From assembly GCF_963678975.1 (NCBI RefSeq), contig NC_089273.1, positions 7,626,614 through 7,690,613 of the forward strand: DNA of 64,000 bases, given 5' to 3'. The stretch comes from Dysidea avara (Eukaryota > Porifera > Demospongiae > Dictyoceratida > Dysideidae). Positions 43,709 through 56,229 of the stretch are shown piece by piece. Position numbers and translations under genes: made by a program. Under the pieces are notes generated by a model. That model saw nothing but the letters and a program-made list of their open reading frames with translations. It was not told the origin of the DNA and did not search any database. The number at the start of each line of letters is the position of its first letter. Positions within the stretch are counted from its first letter, which is position 1.

Positions 43709-45517
43709 ATTATACTCTGAAATGTGTTACAGTACTTCAGAACATGCATATGTGCCAAGTATGTTGAGATGTTTGTTGTGCTTATTGCATTAAAATAATA
43801 TATGCCACATACTTGAGTTTGTGCCTCTCCTTTTTCAGCCATGCAATGCCTGCACATCTTCAATGAAGTACAACTTTCTTTAAATCCTCCAAGTGCCAGA
43901 CTTCCTAGGTTGTCAGCTGACACTATTGCAAGTGTCCCAAACATTCACCTAGGTGTTCCGTGAATAAGAAACTGATGCCCTTGTTCCTATATACGTGGAA
44001 TAAAAATACTGTCAATAGTGTGAATGATAAAAGTTTGGCAGGGCACAAATTAATTAGAGAAACTTCAACCGATTTACTAATTTCTAATGACCTATAATGC
44101 ATACTTTCTCCATTGTAATTTTGTCAAACAGCTGGTTTGATTGCTGATTTGCCAAGCTTTCATTGTTTATGCATACTTTTATAATGCAAATACATACATG
44201 CATTTGCAAGCACACTAGACATACCAGTTTTTTCATGTCATTGATGAAAGGTTTCAAAACAGCATCCATACCATAAGTTGAAATAAAGGTGGATTTGACA
44301 AGCGCTAGAAGATATATGCTTGTTAGTTTTGATCTATACTTTGGTGACAAATTTCCAAGTGTAAAGTAAAACGAGCCTGAAAACATTAGCATACAATTTA
44401 TTTCTATTCGAGTACAAACCTAATTTGTGAACCTTGACCTTTGATCCTATCGGGTTGCATATCTCCAGTTCGTCAAAGTACAAGAATATTTGCAGTCCAT
44501 TGGTATGGACTGAAAATAGAGGATGGACTTTAAAATATTCTCCATCACAATAATCATTAACAAGTTTTGGAGATGTTAGGTGACCATGTTCAATCTGTTA
44601 CACATGAATACAAGGATAAAATTCATGCATGTAAGTATGTTAACTAACCTCCGAAACAACAGTTTTGTTTTGAAGAAGTGCTTGTAGAGTTTGTAGTATA
44701 GGGACATACATGACACAATCTTCCACTGAGACACATCTTCTTTTAGCACCACAACACTTCCAAATTCGTCATTGTCCAAGAGTAATCCTGACAGGCTCCT
44801 AAATACCATAATTTTTTGAAGACAGAAATCCACACACCTACACTCTTACAATTAAATTGAGATTACTCCGCAAATATTTAAGCTGTTAATATTTGGTTTC
44901 TAAACCAGCAAATAAGTGCTCATGCTGGCTAAAGCAATCATCAAGACCAGGAATTTGGGAGCTGTCTATATCTGCACTGCTCAAGATGTTTTGAATCTAC
45001 AGGACACATAAACATAATAAACACACATTAAAAATCATCTAGCTATACCTGTGCTTTCAAAATTGCTAAGTTTTGTTGGTTAAGAGCAGTGACACCCTGT
45101 ACTATCCCTTGTAATGATGCTTGTGTTAATTTGTACATTTCCTTTAAGCCGAGCAAAAATGTTGCTGAAGAATTCTGCAAAGTGCTCTGGGAATAACATG
45201 GCTGGTCTATTGCCTCATCATTATCATCACCACAATCATTGTCAATGTCAAAATCATCATTGTTTTCATCACCTTCATCAGCCTGGAAATTGTTCAGTGA
45301 TCTTGTGTGGCAATTAGTTGGTGTAAATTCATCTCCATGGACAGCATAAACATGATTCAAAAAAGTTCCGACATTTGTATAACATCTCTGACAGCCTCCA
45401 ATGCCACAAATTACTGGCACAGTGTGCATGAAAAAGTTTGATATGTTTCACGTAGCCTTTGACATTAAAGTTTAAGTGTGATGCTACAGAGCACAGTTTA
45501 CATTGTAGATTCTCCAT

Positions 45518-45947
45518 TACAGGTCTGCTAGCTGAGAACTGTAAGATGAAAGTAAACGTAAACTGAAAAGTGACTGTTTACAGGTTTGGCTAGCTAACAT
45601 CATGCAGGGAATTAGTAGTAGGAATTTAAAAGTTCCCATTTTAAATTAGTAGGAATAGCTGTAGTGAATAATGAACTTCCCGCATGTATTTTTGAGAACA
45701 GTAAAATGGGAAACAATGAATCTACTTGGGAGTGGCTTAATCCTACTGTACTGAAACCGCAAGTGAATTAAAAGTTATGTTCACCCTACCACAATGACGA
45801 AATATTTAGCTAGCTATATTATTACCTTACTGTCATTCTGCAACTGAACACGCCGGTCGAGGAACACTCCTTCGATAGAGCACTAGCTACGTGTTTTCTC
45901 ACTTCAATCACCACTTCGCCGAGAGCTTAAATTAGAAACAGTGAGAT
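45518..45947. promoter_or_regulatory. Shared upstream region of two divergent frames
   Basis: The stretch separates the - strand C2H2 gene start (45517) from the + strand frame at 45948. No coding is seen. A bidirectional promoter is plausible by position only. Confidence 0.3.
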
Positions 45948-46253
45948 ATGGCTATGAAAAACGGCTCGAGAAAAACAGCAGCTGCTTGGACGAATCTGGA
46001 CTTGTTCAGGGAACCCCCCTTGAATTCCCCAATCTCACCACTTTTGGCTGCAACGCCTGGAGCCTTCGGATCTGCTAGCAGTGAGACTTCACGTGTACCA
46101 GTACCACGTCGAAGAAAAAGACCACGAAGGATCCCTGATACTCGAGCTGATACAACAAAAGTCTTGTTAGAAACGATTGAGAGGCTGGAAGACGTCCGCT
46201 GTGAACGTTATATGCTGCAACAGCTTGCGAGAATGGAGTATTGCGTTAATTAA
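45948..46253 (+). CDS. Small basic protein, unknown
   Basis: An intact 101-codon frame from ATG to TAA. The middle is very basic (PVPRRRKRPRRIP, like a nuclear localisation signal), and the C-terminal part is amphipathic (TTKVLLETIERLEDVRCERY). It starts divergently about 430 bp from the C2H2/transposase-like gene, the arrangement expected if both were genes of one transposon. The family is not recognised; it could also be a first exon. Confidence 0.4.
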   Translation: MAMKNGSRKTAAAWTNLDLFREPPLNSPISPLLAATPGAFGSASSETSRVPVPRRRKRPRRIPDTRADTTKVLLETIERLEDVRCERYMLQQLARMEYCVN

Positions 46254-46308
46254 ATGCACTCCAGAACAATTGGACGCTAGTATTATAAGTGGTATGGAAT
46301 GGTATGAC

Positions 46309-48475
46309 GGTGGGGACTATTCTACGGAACGGAACGGAACGGAATGATGGACTAAACCACGGAACGGAACGCTTTCTCAAACTGAAGCTTGCAACTTACC
46401 ATTGCTGAAACTTCCCTTATAAGTTAGCAGTGGCATCTCCAGTGGGTGGTTAAACATAAGATAAAAAGAATTAACGGATCAATTGTGGGTTTTTGTTGGT
46501 TGTCATTAGTAACGAAGTATTATTGTGGGATGAGCTGTATCAGTGATGTTCATCCATACGGAAGGGAACTTTATGTGAGCTGTTTTTCTTATTTAGACTT
46601 TAGAATACAGTCTGGGCCGGTCTTTCAAGTCATAGGTCAGTGTATAAATAAAGCAAGCAGGAAGATACTGGTAACAGGAAAGAGCCAGCTGAATTAAAAC
46701 TTGAAGAATTTTGTGCAGTGTGTGAGGAGCAAATATTTTGGCAGACCGCAAGGAGGGTATATTCTGCAAACATCACTGAAGTGTATGCATGGAGTTATTT
46801 ATATATTAACAGCTGGTGCAGTGGACTAATGTCGTATTCAATAGTGAGCTGATTTTATCTGTTGCACAATTCAAGGATGTGTCTGACTGCTAGCCTTGAA
46901 TCAGGCTAAATGTCAAAACTCCAAAATCAGCCAAATCTCTATTATAAGCCACAAGTGAAACCATGCCCGTAGCCACCAGGTAAACGTGATTTGGACCAGG
47001 ATGTGTGTGTAATTTCAATGTATCTAGTCAGACCTGAAATGGAACACTTACATTAATTACATACCACCTAAGAATCCTAGGATTTCTTAAGTGTAACATT
47101 TCACATGCTTCACTTCAAACAAAACAGGTTAAATTTGTTCGTCTATTTTCAAGTGATTCCCAGTCCAGCTGGTCCATGAAATTACAATGGGATCACATGT
47201 ATTTGTTACAGTGCGGGCTGTCCTGTGTTGGATCTACTCTAGAGTTGAGATTTCAAGGTAGACTCACTGCCAATGTACTGACACCTTATTTCAGAACAAA
47301 GGCTTTACCTTCTTCAGCAACTCTATCAACAGTTTTCTATCCCCCCAGTAAAGGTGTTGATTTGATGAAAGGTGAACTTTACACAGGGTGTTTGTACAGG
47401 CCATACTGAGAGTTAGACACTCTCCCCCATACAAATCAGTATTACGAACTCTTGGTTGTACAGTATAGGTAAACAAAGATAAGTTTCTCTCCCATCTTAT
47501 TCTAGGATTTCTATTGACAAGGAAAATTCAATTATTTGTATACGGGCTCAAAATTGAGAAAATATAAAGAAAGTGAATTAATATTATACAGTCAGTTTGC
47601 TTTTGGATATTTAATGTCTCCAACCACAACAAAAATTCGATGAATCCATGCATCTCATCACTGGTCGTCTGAACATTCTGAAAGTGATACCTCACTCAAT
47701 CAACCATATATTCTGTTTATTAGACTGAATAAAGTCATGACTACCTAAACAATCACTTAATTAATGTTTTTTTAATTATCCTATTCCACTTTCCTGGAGG
47801 TTCCACTGATAAAATACAATTTCAGCAATGATAGCAGCTAGCCAAGCTGCAAGTTGATTCAGAAAGCATTCCATTCTGTAAAATAGACCCCATCCAGAAT
47901 TCAACTCAGTACTCAGGCTGAGATATCTGACATAGTCCACTACTCTGTTAATGAATCATTGATGTTCACACAATATAGCCTCCTTGAGGTATCTGAATGT
48001 TTGTTCCTCACACACTGCACAAAATTCCTTTAGATTCTACTTAGACTGAGTTGATTCAGCTTGTCACCATACTTGTTTCCTTTGTAGTGTAGCATACTGA
48101 TTTATGCCGATTAGAAAGGCTGGGCCTCAGACTGTACATTCTAAAGTCAAGTAAGTAAAAATAACTCACATACTAGTAAAAACAAGTCATGCATTAAGTT
48201 CCCTACTTGATATATCCGAAGATGAAATCACTGAGTCAGCTATTCCCACAATTAGTACTTCGTTACTAATGACAACCAACAAGAACCCACAATCGATCCT
48301 TAATTTCGTTTTATCTTTCTTGAGGTATGTTTGATTACCTGCTGGAAGTGCCACTGATAACTTGTACAGCAATGGTAAGCCGCAAGCTTCAATCTGAGAA
48401 AGCATTCCGTTCCGCAGTTTAGTCCATCATTCCGTTCCGTTCCGTTCCGTTCCGTTCCGTAGAATAGTCCCCACC
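46309..48475. mobile_element. Mutator-like element, 9-bp target duplication
   Basis: The ends read GGTGGGGACTATTCTACGGA on both sides, inverted, followed by a CGGAA pentamer tract, GGACTAAAC and then AAGCTTGC. Similarity extends more than 200 bp inward (TTGTTGGTTGTCATTAGTAA in both arms) and weakly to about 46760 and 47990. TGGTATGAC stands directly outside both ends (46300-46308 and 48476-48484). Long inverted ends with 9-bp duplications point to the MuDR group. No MURA-type transposase is present in the 2167 bp, so it is non-autonomous. Confidence 0.85.
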
Positions 48476-48670
48476 TGGTATGACCACTCAATGGTACCAA
48501 AAAAGTATATTGAATTTTAATGTAATGAAAGTCTGAAAATATAGTCTAGCTATGCCACAATCGACAGTTCGTTGAAGCCACGTGTCAGCAACGTAGCAGT
48601 GTCGTACTTGGGTGTGAAGTTTTTCCTTGGGCGTGTTAAAACTGCTATCTAGGCGTGTTCAGTCTAACTA

Positions 48671-49299
48671 ATGGGCCCTAGTTATTGTTTTGAGATAAAT
48701 CAGATGGAGTTTGTAGTTGACGGAAGCGCGGATTTCTTAGCTGAATATTTAACATCAGAAGGAATTCACGAAGATGTGGTGACCAAGATTGTTGATAACA
48801 GGATAACATGTTCACTGTTTCTGGATTTAAGAGAGGAGGACCTGAAAGATTTGGCCACAGTGATTGGAGATAGAATTGCTCTCCGAAAAATTCTGGAGAA
48901 AGCGCGGAAGGTAATTTAATAGCTAACTAGCTATAACGTTACTACTGTGACTGTATGTTACAGTGCAAAGATCAGCCAGCATTGCAGCAAGGATCTGTAG
49001 CTACTGTTGTACAGCCAGTAAGGCCACAGACTCTCCAAGCAAATTCAGCTAGCAGTTCTGATTGGCATAATACTTTAGCTATCCCAGACTTAAACCGTTT
49101 TTCTCCACATATACAGAGTGCCATCAACAATGGAATCATTACAGGAAGAGCTAAGAGTGAAATTTACCAAGTGTTGAGAACATACATAACAGCGTTTACT
49201 TTGTACCCAACACCAGAGCAGTACACCACCATTTGCAGAAACCTTATTGAAAAATACCCAATATTGGCACAGCATTTTAGGTGCCTTGAGACTAAATAG
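48671..49299 (+). CDS. SAMD3-like protein, N-terminal exons (SAM domain)
   Basis: Exons 48671-48910 and 48964-about 49280 join in phase 0 (GGAAG|GTAATT, TTACAG|TGC). Residues about 18-80 form a SAM domain, a protein-interaction fold (EYLTSEGIHEDVVTKIVDNR, then LREEDLKDL). Exon 2 has the segment that follows SAM in SAMD3-like proteins (RFSPHIQSAINNGIITGRAK, YQVLRTYI, PTPEQYTTICRNLIEKYP). After LAQHF the frame meets TAG at 49297; AG|GTGCCT at 49281 is a likely donor instead. The C-terminal half lies at 56230-57442. The two parts together match the family order, so they are best read as one gene with a repeat-filled intron. Confidence 0.75.
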
Positions 49300-49693
49300 A
49301 CGAGACGCATCTCTAATCGCTATAGACGGCTTGAAGACAAGCTAGACGAGATAATTGCTTGAGACGATCACGTATTAAGTGAGAATCCTAGCAAGCACAT
49401 TATATTCACTGAAGACTGAAGCGTCTAGAACAATGAAACCCTACGAGGCTATCTACCCTTGCCCATAAATTGTCTGCTATGACCACATGCTACTCCAATA
49501 AGGCTTCTAATCCGTTATACGTACGGATACCTTCCGGAAAGGCTGATCATGTCCGACTACGCCAGTCCACAATGCATAAACATGCCCGCTGCAGCAACAT
49601 CAATTTTCACCTTCATAACTACTAAAACTACACGTTTTCAGCAATAGCTAATTTAAGACTGAACAAATGTTTATCTTATGAGCATAGCTTCTA

Positions 49694-50235
49694 TACGTAC
49701 CAGCATTGAAACCGGGTTACTGACCGCTGACCTGGATTAATTAAAATTGATGGCTACACTTTGAGTGGTCGAATATAGTGCGTTACGCGTACGCATGTAC
49801 GAGAGTAGAAATATAAAAACTAAGCAGATATCCGGAATGGTTCCACGTAAGGTTCCAGATAGCAAGACACGTTTCCTGCAAGTGGGTGTGGCTTTGGCAT
49901 ACCTAGTTCACCTTTATAACGAATTCCTAAAGAGTGGGCTGGCTCACGAAAAAGCTGGCCTGATGCAAAGCTAGACCATGTCTCATACGACGATTAGTAG
50001 GCGTGGCTCAGTAGATTCTTCCATACCTATACAGATAAATGGGCGTGACTTAACGTATGGCTGCAGTCATCTAATTAGTGGACGTAGCTCAGGAAAGAAG
50101 CTGGGTTGCATCTTCGCTTGACTATGACGCGTTTATACACTTCTGCACAGTCCCAACCAATTAATTTGTTTCGCACGTGATCCAATCCAGGTCAGACCCG
50201 GGAAAAATGTGAACCGGTTTCAACGCTGATACGTA
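49694..50235. mobile_element. MITE with TACGTAYCAGCRTTGAAACC ends
   Basis: Left TACGTACCAGCATTGAAACC and inverted right TACGTATCAGCGTTGAAACC match, followed by TGACCTGGATT in both arms. The interior repeats GGCGTGGCT-like words about four times (near 49885, 49998, 50041 and 50085). The target duplication is unclear because TACGTA is palindromic. Confidence 0.65.
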
Positions 50236-50604
50236 CCCTACGCTCTATTAAGGAGTGTCGACCTATTTTCAAGAAATTAAGCTCATTGTTTAATAATTAT
50301 ACCCACCGATTATGACGGCATAGAACTCTACTTCAGTGTTATGTCGGCGCATTTGAACCCATGCAAGCCTAAGCTTCTGCATACCATGCATAGTGACTGT
50401 GGAGTTGCTGGTATGCTTCAGTGCATCTCAGTAGCTCTTAAAATCTCCACTGACATCCCTGAAGCTGAAAGAATGCATGTGAGCAGCCTAAAATCTTTAG
50501 AAAAAAGGCGAAATAACACAAGAGGAAAGAAACATCACAGATATGGTTTATCCATCCAAACATCTCCAACCAACTCGATCTGCAAAGAAAGAAAAATGTA
50601 GTAA

Positions 50605-51910
50605 CATAATGTACATATTATTGTAGCAATAACAAATCAGTGCATGCTATAAATGTATAAATGCCAAAAATCTTTGCCCGTAAGTTGCCATTATCATGAT
50701 AGCTGTAGCTAATAGAATATTTCTTACTAAACTTATAGCCATTCACAGGTTCAAAGACAACAATGGTCCAATCCCGTTCTATCAACTACGCTTAGTAATT
50801 AATTTGGAAGTATAGTATTAGAAAGTGTATATACGACCGAATTTGACAACACAAGGCTTCCACACACATCCAATTTTCTGTTTTAACCAATTGTAACTTG
50901 ACTACTGACCTAAACTTTCACACAAATCTTCCATAGGATTGTAAAATAACAGGTCAAAATTTGAAACTAATGGCATACTCCTACACTGAGGTATGGTGCT
51001 TCAAAGTCATAAAAGTGGATGTGTATGGAAGCCTCGTTTTGTCAAATTCAGTCACATATAATCATACAAAAACTTTAAACTGATAAAAACACGGTAGAAC
51101 ATACCTTATTACAAGTGCACCGCATAGAAATATCTAAAACCTACTAAGGATGATCTGTGGAGAAAGAAAGAGTGTAGTAATACTGCATGTGCATGTAGTT
51201 ATATACCAGATTGATACTACTTGCATAATTATATCTAAAGTCTTTGTATACCACCTGTATTTTACAACAAAATGTGGTGATAAGTTACCATCATTGTGGT
51301 AGCTGTAATTAAGAATATTTCTTACTAAGCATATAGCCATTCACAGGTTCAAAGACAGTAATGGTCCAAACCCATTCTAGCAACTACATTTAGTAAGTAA
51401 TTTGGAAGTACTGCAGCATTAGAAACTGGTACAAAAACTTTGAACTGATAAAACATGGTAGAAAATACCTTATTAAAAGTACGCCCCATAGAAACATCTA
51501 AAACCTACTAAGGATTATCTGTGGAGAAAGAAAGAGTGTAGTAATACTGCATGTGCATGTAGTTATATACCAGATTGATACTACTTGCATAATTACAATT
51601 AAAGTCTTTGTGTACCACCTGTATTTTACAACAAAATGTGGTGCTAAGTTACCATCATTGTGGTAGCTGTAATTTAGAATATTTCTTACTAAGCATATAG
51701 CGATTCACAGGTTCAAAGACAGCAGTGGTCCAAACCCGTTCTAGCAACTACCCTTAGTAAGTAATTTCAGAGCATGCTATAATCAATTGAAGAAAATAAA
51801 AGTAGTATAAATACTTTAAACCAATATAAACATGGTTAGAATGTTCGTACCTCAAAGTACATCGATCACTTTGCCTCAATCTTCAATCAACTAGGGATGA
51901 TCTGTGGAGA
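50605..51910. repeat. ~361-bp tandem repeat, about 3.5 units
   Basis: Units share GTAGTAATACTGCATGTGCA, TTTACAACAAAATGTGGTG and CAGGTTCAAAGACA. Units 2 and 3 start near 51117 and 51479 and are very similar. Unit 1 is more diverged and was split by the hairpin element at 50832-51056. A final partial unit reaches about 51910 (GGGATGATCTGTGGAGAA). Confidence 0.75.
50832..51056. mobile_element. TGTGAC-family hairpin element in a tandem repeat
   Basis: The left end is mutated (TACGACCGAATTTGAC), the inverted right end is TGTGACTGAATTTGAC. Both arms continue with AGGCTTCCAxACACATCCA. TA flanks both sides. Neighbouring repeat units without the element show the empty site, so insertion after repeat expansion is directly visible. 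Length 225 bp. Confidence 0.85.
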
Positions 51911-52052
51911 AGTAAATGTATTATAAGACACACGTAGTCTCACAAACATTAAGATGCTTAAGTAAACTTTATAGTTTACAGAAGATTTAGCTGACCATAA
52001 AACTGATGACTAATGTTGATATGTAATTCACTTGCTTGTCAGCATAATAATT

Positions 52053-52679
52053 TGTGACCTGATCTTGGAAAACCTACCTTTTTGGCACATTGGTCAATTT
52101 TCTGTTTTATAGTTTAAATGAGGTACTAGGTGCTCATCTATCTTATGTTAAAATTTCAGCTTAATATCTTGAAGCATTACTGAGATATGGCCAATTTTCT
52201 GTCCTGTACATTACAAACTAACTTTTATGGTAATGTATTGAATTCTGTGAGTGATTAAGGGTGACAAATGGTGACAAATCACTTTGTTTACCAATAATTC
52301 CATTGTTACCATCTAAAATACTTTAAAATACATTTCTGATAGATTAATGAAGTAGTATTGGTACTTTTCTGCAATTAAATGCCATGTGTCATTGTCTAAG
52401 ACTAAGTTTTAGCCATTCCAGCAGCTGAACAAATCACCCAATTTGTAAGTTAATTGTTATCCCACGCATGTGAAATTACTACATGGTCTGATATAATCAT
52501 CCATATCTCCTACGAAAAAGAAGCTATGAGTGTGAAACTTCACAGCAAGAAGGTTTAATAGTTGCTTTATCCAAATGTGTAAAAAAATGAATTTAAAAGA
52601 AAGTGTTGAAATTTTCATTTGAGTTTTCCCAAAAAGTTTGCTTGTGCCCAAAAGGTAGGTTTTCCAAGATCCGGTCACA
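52053..52679. mobile_element. TGTGAC-family element (long class)
   Basis: Arms TGTGACCTGATCTTGGAAAA and, inverted, TGTGACCGGATCTTGGAAAA both continue CCTACCTTTTxGGCACA. The flanking dinucleotide is TT on both sides. Length 627 bp, interior non-coding. Confidence 0.8.
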
Positions 52680-53532
52680 TTTATTGTTAGTTGTTAATAA
52701 ACAAGATCATTACGCACAAATACATGAAGGTTTTTATGTGCTATGGCAGTTCTATATATGGCAATAAAAATTTTCATTATATTAACAGAAGAGAGGTGAA
52801 TATAGTTTAGGTTTAAAATGATAAAGGAATTACATTCAGTATTAATTCTTCATAGAAGTTGCAGACCTTTGCGTGGATCTCATTAGTAACAGAAAATCCC
52901 TTCTATATGAAAGTACTGGTGACATTCCTATGTACGCAATATATTTACCATAGCTATTCAGCTGTGTTTAGGTCTAATACCAGCCAGGCCAACATTACTG
53001 GATTAAAGTTCATTCAAGCACCTGACATCGATCATCCCTTACCACTGCAATAACTAGGTCCTTAGATAATAGAAACAACACTAACCTAAAGCTATGCGCA
53101 CCTTGCAACAATAGCAATAGCTAGCAACTCTACACATAAAGGGTCTCATTCTGTCCTCAGGCTACATGTGAAAATAAAATAAATGTTGTAACAGAGATAT
53201 ACTTACCACAATGATCTTTAAATTCTGAATTAGAATTGCTCATCAACTATCCATCTATCCTTTCTTGTTCTGGATGCCATAGTTTACAAACACCTCACAA
53301 CTATATATTATTCTGTTTAACCATAGCTGGATGTTGTTGAATGTAACCCAGAATACATCCTCTGCCACTTTACTTGAACTAACATTCCCTCTAGACTCAG
53401 TAAACTTCCAGTCTCATTCTGAGTATCATCAATATTACTTACAGAATTTTACTACAATCTGTCAATTTCCAACAATTCATGAAATAATTGTAAATAGCGT
53501 GCTGATTCAAAACATCAAAATTTTACTTTGTA

Positions 53533-53826
53533 CTAGTGATGCACTAATTAATCGGTAAATAATCGGAAATCTGTTTATTGGCCACATTTCAGCAATATCA
53601 GTATCAGTAATTATTAGTAGATTATTTAGCTGATTAATTTTACTGACCCTGATGGTATTGTTTTCATAAGAATAACACAAAAATGAAGTTTTAAAATGGC
53701 AATTTTACAAAATAATATTATGAGTGAAATTTTGGTAAACATAAAACATTCGATCAGTTATCGGTATTGGCCATTATATGATTTTCAATATCGGCTAATC
53801 AGATAATCTCTTATCGGTACATCATT
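53533..53826. mobile_element. hAT MITE with 8-bp duplication ACTTTGTA
   Basis: The left end CTAGTGATGCACTAATTAAT and the inverted right end AATGATGTACCGATAAGAG resemble each other and the common hAT MITE type starting TAGTGATGCACCGAT. ACTTTGTA flanks both sides (53525-53532 and 53827-53834). Internal ATCGGTATTGG words continue the family resemblance. Confidence 0.8.
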
Positions 53827-56229
53827 ACTTTGTACAACTGTTTATAGCTAGCATTCAGACAGACACACAGCTTGTCAGTGTATGACATGCTCGCAAAATA
53901 TTTTCATGGTTCGGAACTGTAGTGAATGGTCAACTTAACTGTGTTTGCTTTTTTTATTCGGCTGTACACACACACACACAAACACACACACACACCTTTC
54001 TGTGGCCACTTATACTATGATGATCTGACTGTGGTTGCAAGAGACCTAGGTCTCATAATACAGCAAAAATAGTGCTCCAATACAACCTATATGAACTCTG
54101 TCTTTAATCAGCATTAAAACAACTAATTCAAAAAGTCCCTGCATTGAGAGAAAATGGACCTGTGACAAACCTATATCCAATGCTCAGTATTGGGTCTTGT
54201 GCATGGTCTCATTTCAGTTATCTGTGCATAGGTAAAGACCAAAATATAGACGGCATAAATACAGGAAGTATGAATTACGAATTGTAACATATTACTGGTA
54301 TTAGTATTTGTCTTACAGGTAAAGAAGGCTCAAGGAGCCTGTAAAGCCTGATCTGTACAAAAAGAATTACGCTGCATGGACTTATCTCATTTATTCTTTC
54401 TCTCCTCAATACTGAAACTAACCTCGAAACTAGCACACCTAGCCTACACGAGACGCCGAAAGGGATGGTGGTGAAATCAGCAAACCTGTGTTAGTATGTA
54501 TAGGTAATCACCAAGCATAGTAATAAAGTCAAGTTACCTTCCTCGATTCATTCCCGCCACGTAGCTTGTTCTCCCGGTGGACTAGTGAAGATATGGTCAC
54601 CGAATACGCCCGGATTGTACAGTAAACGCACGTGATCACGAGATAGCAGCGGAAGATTTTGAAAGCCGGCCCAACAGTGAACATGAGGCTCGACGTAAGC
54701 TCTACATGTGTCAATTGCTTTCTAAGGTATCGAAACCATGACACAGTGGAAGAGTTGCTGTGTACTGAGTTGCGTAGTAGTTACGCCGGATATACAAAAC
54801 GAGATACTCCACGCCGGGCAGTCGCTGGTCAGTGTGATGACAGAACACCGTAACTGTCGTGCATTGGCATGAGCCAGCGTGGATCAGTTGTTGTACGTTA
54901 CATATTACTTAAGTAAAAATAGACGTAAATTTAAGTTGAAATATTTCCTAGCAAAGAAGGGTTTACATTGGCATCCAATCATGACGCGGAAGAAATAAAC
55001 AGTTGACCGCAATCTTGAATGTCTTCCTACAGGTAAATGTGTTCTATGATGTTGGTTCCACAAAGGGACAATTTTAGACTGCTATACTTAATGTTGTGCC
55101 TACACATGCAGCGTTGATCATCTTCAAGGAATTTTGTGTGTACTGAAAAATCTCGGATTAAGTATGTACAAAAAAAATTTGGAGTGTTATGTGTTGTTTT
55201 TCATATAAAGCAGGTGTAAATCAATTTCATTTCCACCTGTAGTGTGCTTATGAGATTATTGTATTGGTCATCCACTTGTCCTCTGTTAACATCAAATGTC
55301 GAGCTGGCCTACTCTAAGGTTACCATGAATGTGGCACTCTCAAGTGATTTGTTCAGTAGTTGGTGATTCTAGCCAGTACTGGGGTGGTGGTAAGGGCAGT
55401 CCATCAGTCTGAAGAAAAGGAATCATTGCTCTGGTACAGGTAAAATTTGATCCAGGTCATGTCTCAGTTGTAATAAAGTTCAGTTTCACAGGGTCATTCT
55501 TCTGTCACATGTTATTGTGCTTCGTTTCTTCTATGTTCTCTGTCAGCAACTGCACACTGGTCCATTTCCTGTAAGTATAGTACAATACAACAATAATGGA
55601 CAAAACAGTATGCATAAAGTTAATGCACTTGAACTATTTTGTACTATTCGACATATGCTACATAATTATTATTTTAATGCATACAGGTGAAGTTGTACTA
55701 TGCTATCAGCAACAAAAATAATGTTTGTGTGGTGTTCGATTCAGTCAGGTGATAAAAGATCAATGTGTTGCTTATATTAACTGCTCTTAAACCATTGCAG
55801 GCAATGAGCAAGGGATACTTACAGTTTATAGCTGAACAAGCCGACACATGTAGGCTGATGAAGCTAGCTACTTTCACTGTCACGGGACAGCAGCATGCAG
55901 CCACCTTCGCGAGTCCGCGATGATAGAAAGATTGAACCTACTTAACGATTTTAATTGTGCAAAATTAATGGTTGCACCATCAGTTGACCTCTATTCTATA
56001 ATTAACAATAATCGTTGTACCCTTATATGGCGAACAATGAATAATCTATTAGCACTATACGACTGTAGACGTCGCGTGATACGAGGCACGATACGAGCCT
56101 CGTCTAAAGGAGTGGTACCATTACGACAGATACGCTTTTAGACGAAGGGTATAGGCGTTCGCGTATTCATATCGTCTAGTAAAAAAAGACGACGTTAGAT
56201 ACGTATGTACGCGCCGCGTATCAGGGTAG

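Larger units (their letters stand above)
41065..45517 (-). pseudogene. Multi-exon C2H2 / transposase-like gene, decayed
   Basis: About ten exons on the - strand: 45517-45049 (two C2H2 fingers, CKLC..KHIKLFHAH and CQRCYTNVGTFLNHVYAVH, then an acidic stretch), 44998-44855, 44806-44650, 44594-44420 (DYCDGEYFKVHPLFS, YFDELEICNPIGSKVKVHKL), 44376-44225 (YFTLGNLSPKYRSKL), 43986-43813 (VSADNLGSLALGGFKESCTS, CRHCMAEK), about 43050-42682 (FHVCDGSLLPDIMHNVLEG), 42427-42166 (ASQMWLLGRILPLVIGEHVP, LINDHHGDF), 42115-41913 (MRYEAKHSYFKQLAQSMGNF) and 41392-41065 (CKWVKVNNEEF). This order is typical of a multicopy, probably transposon-derived protein family of metazoans with a tnp2-like flavour. Stops in exons 2, 6 and 9, and frameshifts in exons 1 and 3, show decay. 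Two hairpin elements sit in one intron. Confidence 0.7.
49300..56229. other. Large intron of the SAMD3-like gene, mostly repeats
   Basis: No SAMD3-like coding is seen here. It contains MITEs (49694-50235, 50832-51056, 52053-52679, 53533-53826), a 361-bp tandem repeat, a CA run at about 53964-53996 and CpG-richer patches near 54430-54860 and 56040-56220. TAGACGAGAC at 49297 and its near-mirror CGTCTA at about 56107 may be ends of one inserted element, but this was not resolved. Confidence 0.5.

Noticed and set aside
45043-45317. Acidic stretch with DDDFDIDNDCGDDNDE as a separate acidic protein
   Set aside because: It continues in frame from the second C2H2 finger and belongs to the first exon of the transposase-like gene.
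50341-50601. 86-codon plus-strand frame starting MSAHLNPCKPKLL
   Set aside because: Inside the repeat-rich intron; composition unremarkable and no family seen, so I cannot support a gene.
50605-51910. Possible CRISPR-like array
   Set aside because: Units are ~361 bp, contiguous and without spacers; it is an ordinary tandem repeat, and the genome is eukaryotic.
54529-54853. Overlapping frames on both strands in a CpG-richer patch
   Set aside because: Neither strand shows a recognisable domain. A first exon is possible but unsupported.
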